From positions 1 through 9,414 of the forward strand of contig CANRCO010000045.1 of the NCBI GenBank assembly GCA_947629125.1: a stretch of DNA of 9,414 bases, given 5' to 3'. Positions 1-5,626 of this stretch are shown piece after piece. The position numbers and the translations under genes were made by a program. The DNA comes from an uncultured Bacilli bacterium (lineage in GTDB: Bacteria > Bacillota_I > Bacilli_A > RF39 > UBA660). Within the stretch, counting starts at the first letter, position 1. Every line of letters starts with the position of its first letter. The notes beneath the pieces are model-generated. The model did not search any database. It saw only the letters and a list, made by a program, of their open reading frames with translations, and was not told the DNA's origin.

Positions 1-1
1 T

Positions 2-961
2 ATAGCAGCAGAGAAAACAACATCCGAACTAAGAAAAGACCAAACAGTCGATAATAATATTAGATACATAGGTAAAAATCCAAATAACTATGTTAGATTT
101 AATGATGAAGACTGGCGAATCATCGGAGTAATGAATAATGTTGAAGATGGTAGTGGTAATAAGGATACAAGAGTAAAAATAATTAAAGCAGAAGCTTTAG
201 GTCAAATAGCTTGGTCCATAGATTGTAATGAAATTACTGAAAATGAATTAGATTGTAGTGTACCAATTAAAAAGTATAATAATTGGAAAGAAGCAACATT
301 ACAAAAATTATTAAATGGTTCATATTTAGACAGTACTCAATCAGAAGAATACAATCGTTGGACAAAAGATTTAGTAAGTTATAACAATAGAAAATATGAA
401 AAAATAGATTTTACAAATACTGGAATCAAAGAAGAATATCGTGATATGATTGATACTGTAAAATATAAATTAGGTGGGGCAAATTTTAGTGCAGAAATTT
501 ATACGCCGAATGTATACTATAATGTTGAACGAAGTAATAATGTATATTCAGGTAACCCAAAAGAATGGATAGGAAAAATAGGATTAATGTATCCAAGTGA
601 TTATGGCTATGCAACAAGTGGAGGAATTGGTATAGATACATATAGTGAGAAACAATATACAACATCTTTAGAAAATTGTATGAATACAGATATAGATGAG
701 TGGCAAAATAAACGTGAAAAACCTGAACTTATTGGTTGTCGAGATAATGATTGGTTATATCTTGAAGAAATGTCTCAGTGGACTATAACGCATTATGGAA
801 AAGATGATTATCAGGTTATAGATTTAAGTGGTCATGGATATTTAAACAACAATTCTGCAACTAACACTTATCTAGTACGTCCTGTTTTATATCTAAAACC
901 AAACATTAAAATTACAAGTGGAACAGGAACACAACAAGAACCATTCATCTTAGCTAATTAA
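2..961 (+). CDS. Partial surface protein, WRIIGV/VRPVLYLK domain (5' end missing)
   Basis: The frame is open from base 2, so the gene begins outside the window; the ATG at 131 is probably internal, because the 43 codons before it encode part of the domain (RYIGKNPNNYVRFNDEDWRIIGV). Visible landmarks in order are DWRIIGV, an NNWKEATLQKLLN segment, GKIGLMYPSDYGYAT, NDWLYL, QWTIT and, near the end, VRPVLYLKPNIKITSGTGTQ followed by EPFIL. From memory, this order is typical of a large family of uncharacterised extracellular proteins in low-GC gut Firmicutes (DUF6273-like), often fused behind a prepilin or other membrane-anchoring N-terminus. That anchor would lie upstream and cannot be seen here. 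The role is unknown; surface exposure is inferred from the family. The first roughly 130 bases use C-ending codons somewhat more than later genes. A strong hairpin follows the stop codon. Confidence is good for the reading frame, moderate for the family. Confidence 0.75.
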   Translation: MAAEKTTSELRKDQTVDNNIRYIGKNPNNYVRFNDEDWRIIGVMNNVEDGSGNKDTRVKIIKAEALGQIAWSIDCNEITENELDCSVPIKKYNNWKEATLQKLLNGSYLDSTQSEEYNRWTKDLVSYNNRKYEKIDFTNTGIKEEYRDMIDTVKYKLGGANFSAEIYTPNVYYNVERSNNVYSGNPKEWIGKIGLMYPSDYGYATSGGIGIDTYSEKQYTTSLENCMNTDIDEWQNKREKPELIGCRDNDWLYLEEMSQWTITHYGKDDYQVIDLSGHGYLNNNSATNTYLVRPVLYLKPNIKITSGTGTQQEPFILAN

Positions 962-1028
962 AATTATTTTTTATACCTTCTTTTTTTGACAAGTTTTGTC
1001 GAAGGTGTTTAAAAAATAATTTTTTTTT
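961..1028 (+). terminator. Long composite hairpin with T-tract after the partial surface gene
   Basis: Nested inverted repeats: 961-973 (AAATTATTTTTTA) pairs perfectly with 1010-1022, 975-980 (ACCTTC) with 1001-1006, and 988-992 (GACAA) with 996-1000 around a GTT loop. A seven-T run (981-987) bulges from the left arm. T's at 1021-1028 form the tail. It separates the surface gene from the STAS/sigma pair and reads as a rho-independent terminator, although the bulge is unusual. Confidence 0.65.
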
Positions 1029-1056
1029 ACTATATTAAAGTAGCAAGGTGATAATA

Positions 1057-1389
1057 ATGTTAAAAATGGATATGGAATATACAAAAGGAATACTTTTTGT
1101 TAGACTTGATGGAGTTCTAGACCGTAAAAATTGTTATAAACTTAATAATTATTTAGTACCTGTTATATTAAAACATAAAATTAAATACTTAGTTTATAAC
1201 ATGTATTTATTAGAAGATATTGATTCTTCTGGTATTGATGCTATTTTAAATAGTAAATGTGCTATTAAAGCCAACAAAGGTAAAATATGCATTTGTGAAG
1301 TCGCTAGTGATGTTAAAAAAGAAATAAAAAAATTACGTATTAAAGAAACTGCTAGTGAATTAACAGCAATGGATTTAATCAAAGTCTAG
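1057..1389 (+). CDS. spoIIAA: SpoIIAA-like STAS-domain anti-sigma factor antagonist
   Basis: This is a 110-residue single STAS-domain protein, close to the size of Bacillus SpoIIAA. The N-terminal strand pattern GILFVRLDGVLD (residues 11-22) corresponds to the LxGELD strand of the family. The loop DIDSSGIDAIL (54-64) matches the SpoIIAA phosphorylation loop MDSSGLGVIL, with Ser57 at the position of the phosphorylated serine. In the known pathway the unphosphorylated antagonist binds the SpoIIAB kinase/anti-sigma factor and frees sigma-F. I chose ATG 1057 because AAGGTGAT (1045-1052) sits at normal spacing before it; a GTG at 1048 would lie inside that ribosome-binding site. The sigma factor gene follows 8 nt later with its Shine-Dalgarno overlapping this stop codon, indicating translational coupling. 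No spoIIAB lies between them. It could instead be a general-stress RsbV-type antagonist, but the sigma partner favours the SpoIIAA reading. Confidence 0.75.
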   Translation: MLKMDMEYTKGILFVRLDGVLDRKNCYKLNNYLVPVILKHKIKYLVYNMYLLEDIDSSGIDAILNSKCAIKANKGKICICEVASDVKKEIKKLRIKETASELTAMDLIKV

Positions 1390-1397
1390 GTGAAAAA

Positions 1398-2063
1398 ATG
1401 AATACTCAAATTGATGAACAAAATCAAAAACTATATGAAGAAAATAAAAATCTGATTTATAAAATCGCACGTAGTAAAGGATTTAAAAAAGAAGATTTTG
1501 AAGATTTAACGCAAGAGGGTGCAGTAGGGTTATTAAAAGCTGCCAATAATTATAAAGAAGGTGGTAATGCTAAATTTAGTACTTATGCCTACTACGATAT
1601 TTATGGCGAAATGTATAAATTTTCCAATAATCGTAATTTAAAAGTAAGTAAAGATTATTTAAAAATTTATAAAAAACTAGAGAAAACTCGTTATTCTTTA
1701 GCTCAAAAATTAAATAGAATTCCTAGTAATAAAGAGTTAGCAAGTTTTCTTGAAATGGATTTAAATTTATTGGAAGATGTAATTAATAGTAGTAAAGAAA
1801 TTATGAGTTTAGATGCTCCAATATATGATGATACTAGTGTTTATGAAGTAATTAGTGATAATAAAGAAAATAATCTTGATAAAAAAATAGATTTATGGGA
1901 TAGTATCAAGACATTACCTTTAGAACAACAAAAAATTATTCTTTATCGCTATTATAATGATATGACTCAAATGGAAATTGCCAAAAAAATGGGTATGACT
2001 CAAGCAATGGTATCACGTTATGAACAAAAAGGAATAAAACGTATTAGACAAAATATGTTATAA
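1398..2063 (+). CDS. sigF: RNA polymerase sigma factor, SigF/SigB/SigG family
   Basis: This is a 221-residue alternative sigma-70 factor. Region 2 is at about residues 30-75 (EDLTQEGAVGLLKAANNY, KFSTYAYYDIYGEM), region 3 at about 83-135 (LKVSKDYLKIYKKLEKTRY then LNRIPSNKELASFL), and region 4 at about 173-220 (LPLEQQKIILYRYYNDMTQMEIAKKMGMTQAMVSRYE, the helix-turn-helix). Region 3 and 4 wording resembles Bacillus SigF (VKVSRSLKEL, LGRVPT, YLRYYKDQTQSEVAERLGISQVQVSRLEKK). It is about 30 residues shorter than SigF of B. subtilis, mostly at the N-terminus. The ATG follows an AGGTGA site that overlaps the stop of the STAS gene. In Bacillus the factor directs forespore transcription and is held by SpoIIAB, which is absent here. 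It could equally be a SigB-like stress or surface regulator. No convincing terminator follows it. Confidence 0.8.
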   Translation: MNTQIDEQNQKLYEENKNLIYKIARSKGFKKEDFEDLTQEGAVGLLKAANNYKEGGNAKFSTYAYYDIYGEMYKFSNNRNLKVSKDYLKIYKKLEKTRYSLAQKLNRIPSNKELASFLEMDLNLLEDVINSSKEIMSLDAPIYDDTSVYEVISDNKENNLDKKIDLWDSIKTLPLEQQKIILYRYYNDMTQMEIAKKMGMTQAMVSRYEQKGIKRIRQNML

Positions 2064-2085
2064 TTTATTCTTTTTTCTTTACTAA

Positions 2086-2111
2086 TATAATTTATATTTG
2101 TAGAATATAAT
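2086..2111 (+). promoter_or_regulatory. Possible promoter for the PAP2/dgkA pair
   Basis: Two perfect TATAAT hexamers occur at 2086-2091 and 2106-2111 in the 65-nt gap between sigF and the PAP2 gene. The second would start transcription almost on the ribosome-binding site, so the first is the better candidate. Neither has a recognisable -35 at 16-18 nt, and the gap is so AT-rich that chance matches are expected. Confidence 0.3.
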
Positions 2112-2128
2112 TATAGAGGTTGATACTA

Positions 2129-2773
2129 ATGAGAAGTAAAATTATTAAAATATTTATTGCTTGTATTAGTTTAAGTATATTTTTTTACATCGTTTACTTA
2201 TATAGTCATAATAAGTTAGAAGCTTTTGATATGGCAATCTATAATAGTATTATAAAATTTAAATCTCCTTTAATAACTTTTATTTTAAAAATTATTACCA
2301 CTTTTGCAAATCCTCTGAATTTATTTATTATTGTTATAATGTTATTAATTTTAATTAAAAATAAACAAGTTGGTATATTAGTTATTATAAATTTAATTTT
2401 AAATAGTTTACTAAATTTAGCTTTAAAAAATATATTTACTCGTGGTAGACCAACTATTACTCATTTGATTAAAGAAAATGGGTATAGTTTACCAAGTGGT
2501 CATGCTATGGCTTCTTTAGCTTTCTATGGTTTAATTATTTATTTAGTTTATAAATCAGTTAATCTTAGTAAAAAAGTAAAAACTATTTTAATAAGTTTAT
2601 TAACTTTATTGATTATTTTAATTGGAATTAGTAGAATATATTTAGGTGTACATTATGTAAGTGATGTTATAGCTGGTTATAGTATTACAACATTTTATTT
2701 AATAATATATACTGAAATAATAAAGAATAATTTAAGAGGTCGAAGTAATGAAAAAAAGCAAGTTTCAAAATAA
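2129..2773 (+). CDS. PAP2-family membrane lipid phosphatase
   Basis: This is a 214-residue polytopic membrane protein with the complete PAP2 (phosphatidic acid phosphatase type 2) active site. Motif 1 is K100-x6-RP (KNIFTRGRP), motif 2 is PSGH at 122-125, and motif 3 is SR-x5-H-x3-D (SRIYLGVHYVSD, about 168-179). Hydrophobic segments at about 6-25, 48-75, 82-98, 125-142 and 152-170 fit the usual six-helix topology. Family members (PgpB, YodM, BcrC) dephosphorylate phosphatidylglycerol phosphate or undecaprenyl pyrophosphate at the outer face of the membrane; the substrate here cannot be fixed from sequence. ATG 2129 was chosen because AGAGGT (2115-2120) is 8 nt upstream, whereas the in-frame TTG at 2120 overlaps that site. 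The 3' end overlaps dgkA by 26 nt, which suggests a joint role in recycling the cell-wall carrier lipid. Confidence 0.88.
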   Translation: MRSKIIKIFIACISLSIFFYIVYLYSHNKLEAFDMAIYNSIIKFKSPLITFILKIITTFANPLNLFIIVIMLLILIKNKQVGILVIINLILNSLLNLALKNIFTRGRPTITHLIKENGYSLPSGHAMASLAFYGLIIYLVYKSVNLSKKVKTILISLLTLLIILIGISRIYLGVHYVSDVIAGYSITTFYLIIYTEIIKNNLRGRSNEKKQVSK

Positions 2774-3125
2774 GAATTTATTAGTAAGTTTTAAGTATGC
2801 TTTCGAAGGTATCTTTAGTGCATTAAAAACTGAAAGAAATTTAAGAATAGATATTTTAATTATGATAGGAGTCTTAATTTTAGGAATTATTTTAAAAATA
2901 AGTCTTGTAGAATGGTTAATTTGTATAATCTTATTTGCCTTAGTTATTAGTGCAGAAATTATTAATACAGTTATCGAAATTGTAGTTGATATGATAACTT
3001 TAGAAAAAAATCCGCAGGCGAAACTCGCTAAAGATTTAGCTGCGGGAGCAGTATTAATAATTGCTTTATCAACAATTGTTGTAGGTACATTTATATTTTT
3101 ACCAAAAATAGTAAATTTATTTTAA
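2748..3125 (+). CDS. dgkA: DgkA-family undecaprenol/diacylglycerol kinase
   Basis: This is a 125-residue, three-helix membrane kinase of the length usual for Gram-positive DgkA. Family signatures are present: a cytoplasmic ERNLRIDI stretch (29-36), the central helix SAEIINTVIEIVVD (68-81) with Glu70, Asn73 and Glu77 at the catalytic and metal positions, and KLAKDLAAGAVL (92-103). In Firmicutes this family usually phosphorylates undecaprenol to undecaprenyl phosphate with ATP, feeding peptidoglycan and teichoic acid synthesis. The start has AGAGGT 7 nt upstream, inside the preceding PAP2 gene, so the two are co-translated. A PAP2 phosphatase that makes C55-P from C55-PP and a kinase that makes it from C55-OH would both feed the same pool. 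A weak terminator overlaps the 3' end. Confidence 0.9.
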   Translation: MKKSKFQNKNLLVSFKYAFEGIFSALKTERNLRIDILIMIGVLILGIILKISLVEWLICIILFALVISAEIINTVIEIVVDMITLEKNPQAKLAKDLAAGAVLIIALSTIVVGTFIFLPKIVNLF

Positions 3126-3144
3126 TAATTTTACTATTTTTTTT
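3104..3144 (+). terminator. AT-rich terminator overlapping the dgkA stop
   Basis: A 12-bp inverted repeat, AAAAATAGTAAA (3104-3115) with TTTACTATTTTT (3130-3141), has a 14-nt loop and runs into T's at 3137-3144. The left arm lies inside the last dgkA codons. It contains only two G:C pairs, so it is weaker than the ylbE terminator. Confidence 0.5.
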
Positions 3145-3168
3145 ATATTATATAATAGGTGACAAAAG

Positions 3169-3534
3169 ATGAATAAGAAAGAAGAATTTAAAACTTTTGT
3201 TAAAGAACATCCAGAATTAATAAGTTTTATAAAAAATAAAGAAATGACTTGGCAACAATTTTATGAAATTTATGATATATATGGTAATGATGAATCTACT
3301 TGGGATAAATACTTTTCAAAAGCTAATGACACTAATCAAAATATGACTAATAATTTTAATAGTATTAAACAGATGGTTAAAAGTATAGATATGGATTCGG
3401 TTCAAAAACATATTAACACTGCTCAGAAAGCTTTAGGAGTAATCGAAGAATTAACAACTAAATCTTCTAATGTAGCCTCCACTATAAAAGGGCCATTAAA
3501 TCCGCGACCTTTAACTAAATTTTTCGAGGATTAA
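3169..3534 (+). CDS. ylbD: YlbD-like putative spore coat protein
   Basis: This is a 121-residue soluble protein with no signal or membrane segment. Its N-terminus (FKTFVKEHPELISFIKNK, then EMTWQQFYEIYDIYG and ESTWDKYF) has the FKxFVKxHPxLIxxV...TWQExYE...W pattern of the YlbD_coat family. The middle segment MDSVQKHINTAQKALGVIEEL (about 75-95) and the end RPLTKFFED also look like that family. It is somewhat short. B. subtilis YlbD is annotated as a putative coat protein of unknown mechanism, and its gene sits next to ylbE, as here. The AGGTGA site (3157-3162) supports ATG 3169. It is coupled directly to ylbE with no gap between stop and start. The coat function is inherited annotation and should not be taken as proof that this organism sporulates. 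Confidence 0.72.
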   Translation: MNKKEEFKTFVKEHPELISFIKNKEMTWQQFYEIYDIYGNDESTWDKYFSKANDTNQNMTNNFNSIKQMVKSIDMDSVQKHINTAQKALGVIEELTTKSSNVASTIKGPLNPRPLTKFFED

Positions 3535-3756
3535 ATGGAATTAAGTTTACAAATTAAATTAAAAGATAATCCCAAGTATTATCAATTTTTAAAAGAAAAT
3601 TCCCAATGGATTAAAACTTTGAATCGTAATGCTTCTAATTATACTAAATTTGAAACAGAAATGAAAAAGTTATATAAAATTCGTACTACTGATAAGATAA
3701 ATGAAGTAATCGATAATATTGATTTAATAAGTACAATTATTTCATCGCTGAAATAA
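3535..3756 (+). CDS. ylbE: YlbE-like small protein
   Basis: This is a 73-residue protein whose ATG immediately follows the ylbD stop, with CGAGGA (3525-3530) as a closely spaced ribosome-binding site. The stretch YYQFLKENSQWIKTLNRNASNYTKFETEMKKLYK matches the YlbE-like pattern (xxRxxPxWYRxLxRNPxxxxxFExEAxxxYKKT) in the position of the paired Trp, the LxRN motif and the FExE helix. The remainder, to residue 73, is helical with a hydrophobic end. Function is unknown in any organism as far as I know; the ylbD-ylbE adjacency is the strongest support for both calls. The last codons double as the left arm and part of the right arm of a transcription terminator. Confidence 0.7.
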   Translation: MELSLQIKLKDNPKYYQFLKENSQWIKTLNRNASNYTKFETEMKKLYKIRTTDKINEVIDNIDLISTIISSLK

Positions 3757-3767
3757 TTGTATTTTTT
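3732..3767 (+). terminator. Strong rho-independent terminator in the ylbE 3' end
   Basis: A perfect 13-bp stem, TACAATTATTTCA (3732-3744) with its complement at 3749-3761, closed by a TCGC tetraloop and followed by six T's (3762-3767). The stem spans the final codons and stop of ylbE. It ends the ylbD-ylbE unit and isolates the pilin locus. Confidence 0.9.
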
Positions 3768-3818
3768 GTTAAATAATTGTCAATGAATAAGATTTTTATT
3801 TTTTTTCATAAAAAATTA

Positions 3819-3847
3819 TTGCATTTAAAAAAAATTTATCCTATAAT
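3819..3847 (+). promoter_or_regulatory. Sigma-A type promoter for the pilin-like locus
   Basis: A -35 TTGCAT (3819-3824) is separated by exactly 17 nt from a perfect -10 TATAAT (3842-3847). Initiation near 3854 would give a leader of about 25 nt carrying AGAGG (3866-3870) before the ATG at 3879. This is the best promoter in the window and argues for the internal ATG 3879 over the upstream TTG at 3777. Confidence 0.75.
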
Positions 3848-3878
3848 TTTAATATATAGAAAGATAGAGGTTATCATT

Positions 3879-4337
3879 ATGAAAATAAATAAGAATAAAA
3901 AAGGTTTTACATTAATTGAGTTATTAGCAGTTATAGTTATTTTAGCTGTTGTTATGTTAATTGCTGCTACAGCAGTAATACCGCTAATGGAAAAAGCAAG
4001 AATGAGTGCATTATGGGATGAAGCAATTGCTTTAACAAAAGCAGCAGATTTGAAATTTCAAGACCCTTCAAATGCTGATTTAACTGGTAAACAAATATTT
4101 AAGGTTAATGAATTAAAAACCGAAAGATTTTTTGATAAGGGAAATGCTGATGGATATTATGGTTGTGTTGAAGTAGATGCTTCTGGAGATGATTATACTT
4201 ATAATGTATATCTTTCAAATGGTAATTATACTATAAATGGAAAGAATCCTAAAACAACAAGTTATAATAATAATGTAAATAAAGTTACAACTAATAAACC
4301 AAAAAGTGATTCTGCTGTAAATGATAAATGTAAATAA
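3879..4337 (+). CDS. Prepilin-like protein (type IV pilin N-terminus)
   Basis: This is a 152-residue protein with a textbook class III prepilin signal: basic leader MKINKNKKG, cleavage between Gly9 and Phe10, then FTLIELLAVIVILAVVML with Glu14 at +5 of the mature protein, and one hydrophobic helix to about residue 36. A head domain follows, with landmarks AADLKFQDP (55-63), FKVNELK, RFFDKG, DGYYG (91-95), YNVYLSNGNYTINGKNP and a hydrophilic Asn/Thr/Lys tail ending in Cys151. Cys96 and Cys151 could form the C-terminal disulfide loop of pilins. Such proteins are processed by a PilD/ComC peptidase and assembled in the membrane; no such genes are here, so whether it builds a pilus or is a pseudopilin is open. 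ATG 3879 is set by the promoter and AGAGG site; extending to TTG 3777 would put 34 residues before the leader. The head resembles those in the next two genes. Confidence 0.85.
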   Translation: MKINKNKKGFTLIELLAVIVILAVVMLIAATAVIPLMEKARMSALWDEAIALTKAADLKFQDPSNADLTGKQIFKVNELKTERFFDKGNADGYYGCVEVDASGDDYTYNVYLSNGNYTINGKNPKTTSYNNNVNKVTTNKPKSDSAVNDKCK

Positions 4338-4361
4338 AATATCTTTATAGATATTTTTTTT
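4336..4361 (+). terminator. Short hairpin with T-tract after the first prepilin gene
   Basis: AAAATATCT (4336-4344) pairs with AGATATTTT (4349-4357) around a TTAT loop and runs into T's to 4361. With one G:C pair it is likely leaky, acting as a partial terminator that lowers expression of the zinc-ribbon gene 16 nt further on relative to the pilin. Confidence 0.55.
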
Positions 4362-4377
4362 CTATAGGAGTGAAAAG

Positions 4378-5577
4378 ATGAATTGTAAAAATTGTAATCA
4401 AATAATTAATGATATAAATGCTAAATTTTGTCCTAATTGTGGTCAGAGTTTAACGGATAATAATAATGTAAATACTTCAAACGTAGTTCCTCCGGTAGTT
4501 AATGTTACAAATAATCAAATTAATAATGTTCAAAATGATTTACCTAAAGTACCGGATATAAATGATTTAGCTGTTAATGTACCATTAAATCCAATAACTC
4601 CAGAAGTAACTAATAATATTGAACAACCAGTTATTAATAATCAAGTAGTTACTCCTGTGGTTAGTGAAGTTAGTGAAGTACCGCAACCTAATGTAGTTCC
4701 TAATCAAGGTGATATAAATAATGATACTACTCCAAAAATATTAAGTGTTAATGATAAACCAAAAAAAGAAGTATCTAATAAAAAGATAATAATAATAGTA
4801 GTAGCAGTAATAGCTGCAATAGCTCTTATAATTGTTGCTATAACATTTCTTATGCCAAATTTATCTAAAGGTTCTATTATTAATGATGTTGAAAGTTTTC
4901 AAACAGCAGCACAACTTGCTATTAATGACCCAGTAATTCGAGAACAATTACCTCAAAGTGAAAATGTTTGTTTAACAGTTGATTATTTAAATAAAAATAA
5001 TTTTTTTACCAAAAGCTTAGACGAAGGCTATCAAGGTTCAATTTTGTTTAATACTAATAATATGCAAGTAGAATATATTTGGTTTAATAATAAAAATTTT
5101 ATTATTGAAGGTAATCCAACGGACGTTAGTAATGTAGATAATGTAAAAAAATTAGGTAATGAAAAAGCTTTAAATAATTGTAATAATGAAGGAACTATGG
5201 TTTTAGATACACCGTTAGCTAGCAAAACTACTATAATTGATGAAGTTGCAGCTGTTCAAAAATCAGCAAAATTGGCATTTCAAGATCCTGTAAGTAACAT
5301 AAATTTTCAAAAAAATGAAAAAATTTGTTTTACAGTTGAATATTTAAAAGAATATAATTGGTTTGAAAAAGGATTATCTGATGGTTATCAAGGTTCACTT
5401 TTATTTAATACTAATAATATGCAAATAGAATATATTTGGTTTAATAATAAAAATTTTATTATTGAAGGTAATCCAACGGACGTTAATAATGTAGATAATG
5501 TGAAAGATTTAGGTAATGAAAAGGCTTCAAATAATTGTAATAATGAAGGAACTTTATTAAAAGCAACAAATGAGTAA
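4378..5577 (+). CDS. Zinc-ribbon membrane protein with two tandem pilin-head-like domains
   Basis: This is a 399-residue protein with four parts. Residues 1-25 are a zinc ribbon (Cys3-x2-Cys6 and Cys18-x2-Cys21, ending FCPNCGQSL), which should be cytoplasmic. Residues 26-130 are a low-complexity Asn/Pro/Val linker. Residues 136-160 are a single transmembrane helix preceded by lysines. Residues 166-274 and 285-393 are two copies of one extracellular domain, offset by 119 residues. Each copy has DP after a short helix, a CLTVDYL/CFTVEYL strand, GYQGSxLFNTNNMQxEYIWFNNKNFIIEGNP, and a second Cys (198/268 and 317/387) that could form a disulfide. The domain aligns by eye with the heads of the prepilin-like proteins on both sides. 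The first domain lacks the FQDP wording that the second shares with the first pilin. Strong Shine-Dalgarno AGGAG (4366-4370). Function unknown; a membrane-anchored sensor or partner of the pilins is an inference from shared heads and position. Confidence 0.85.
   Translation: MNCKNCNQIINDINAKFCPNCGQSLTDNNNVNTSNVVPPVVNVTNNQINNVQNDLPKVPDINDLAVNVPLNPITPEVTNNIEQPVINNQVVTPVVSEVSEVPQPNVVPNQGDINNDTTPKILSVNDKPKKEVSNKKIIIIVVAVIAAIALIIVAITFLMPNLSKGSIINDVESFQTAAQLAINDPVIREQLPQSENVCLTVDYLNKNNFFTKSLDEGYQGSILFNTNNMQVEYIWFNNKNFIIEGNPTDVSNVDNVKKLGNEKALNNCNNEGTMVLDTPLASKTTIIDEVAAVQKSAKLAFQDPVSNINFQKNEKICFTVEYLKEYNWFEKGLSDGYQGSLLFNTNNMQIEYIWFNNKNFIIEGNPTDVNNVDNVKDLGNEKASNNCNNEGTLLKATNE
5026..5196 (+). repeat. 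Internal tandem repeat, copy A (distal half of the head domain)
   Basis: These 171 nt encode residues 217-273, from GYQG to NNEGT, and match 5383-5553 with 10 mismatches (about 94% identity, counted by eye). The stretch 5069-5128 is identical to 5426-5485 over 60 nt. The matching proximal halves are far more diverged. Confidence 0.92.
5383..5553 (+). repeat. Internal tandem repeat, copy B
   Basis: Second copy of the 171-nt segment, encoding residues 336-392, in the same orientation and 357 nt downstream of copy A. At protein level 52 of 57 residues are identical to copy A. Confidence 0.92.
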
Positions 5578-5579
5578 TC

Positions 5580-5608
5580 TTGTTTAAATATGAAAAGTAT
5601 GTTAATCT
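5580..5608 (+). promoter_or_regulatory. Possible extended -10 promoter before the second prepilin gene
   Basis: TTGTTT (5580-5585) lies 17 nt before TAATCT (5603-5608), which is preceded by TG at 5600-5601 as in extended -10 promoters. The hexamers are imperfect. No terminator separates this gene from the zinc-ribbon gene, so readthrough is equally possible. Confidence 0.35.
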
Positions 5609-5626
5609 TAATTTGAAGGTGAAGAT

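Noticed and set aside
1008..1036. TTTAAA-17-TATATT promoter before the STAS gene
   Set aside because: Initiation would fall within a few bases of the ribosome-binding site at 1045, and the -35 lies in the terminator stem; too weak to annotate.
1194..1382. Open frame of 62 codons on the minus strand inside the STAS gene
   Set aside because: It is fully antisense to a recognisable STAS domain, and its hydrophobic make-up is what antisense of a Lys/Ile-rich gene gives.
3144..3156. TATATTATATAAT run before ylbD as a promoter
   Set aside because: It abuts the ribosome-binding site, leaving almost no leader, and no -35 is visible in the T-rich sequence before it.
3777..3878. Upstream TTG start extending the first prepilin by 34 residues
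   Set aside because: The extension crosses the TTGCAT/TATAAT promoter and the AGAGG site, and would place a hydrophobic stretch before a normal prepilin leader.
5031..5225. Open frame of 64 codons on the minus strand inside the zinc-ribbon gene
   Set aside because: It is antisense to the conserved repeat domain, has no family resemblance and no sensible neighbours.
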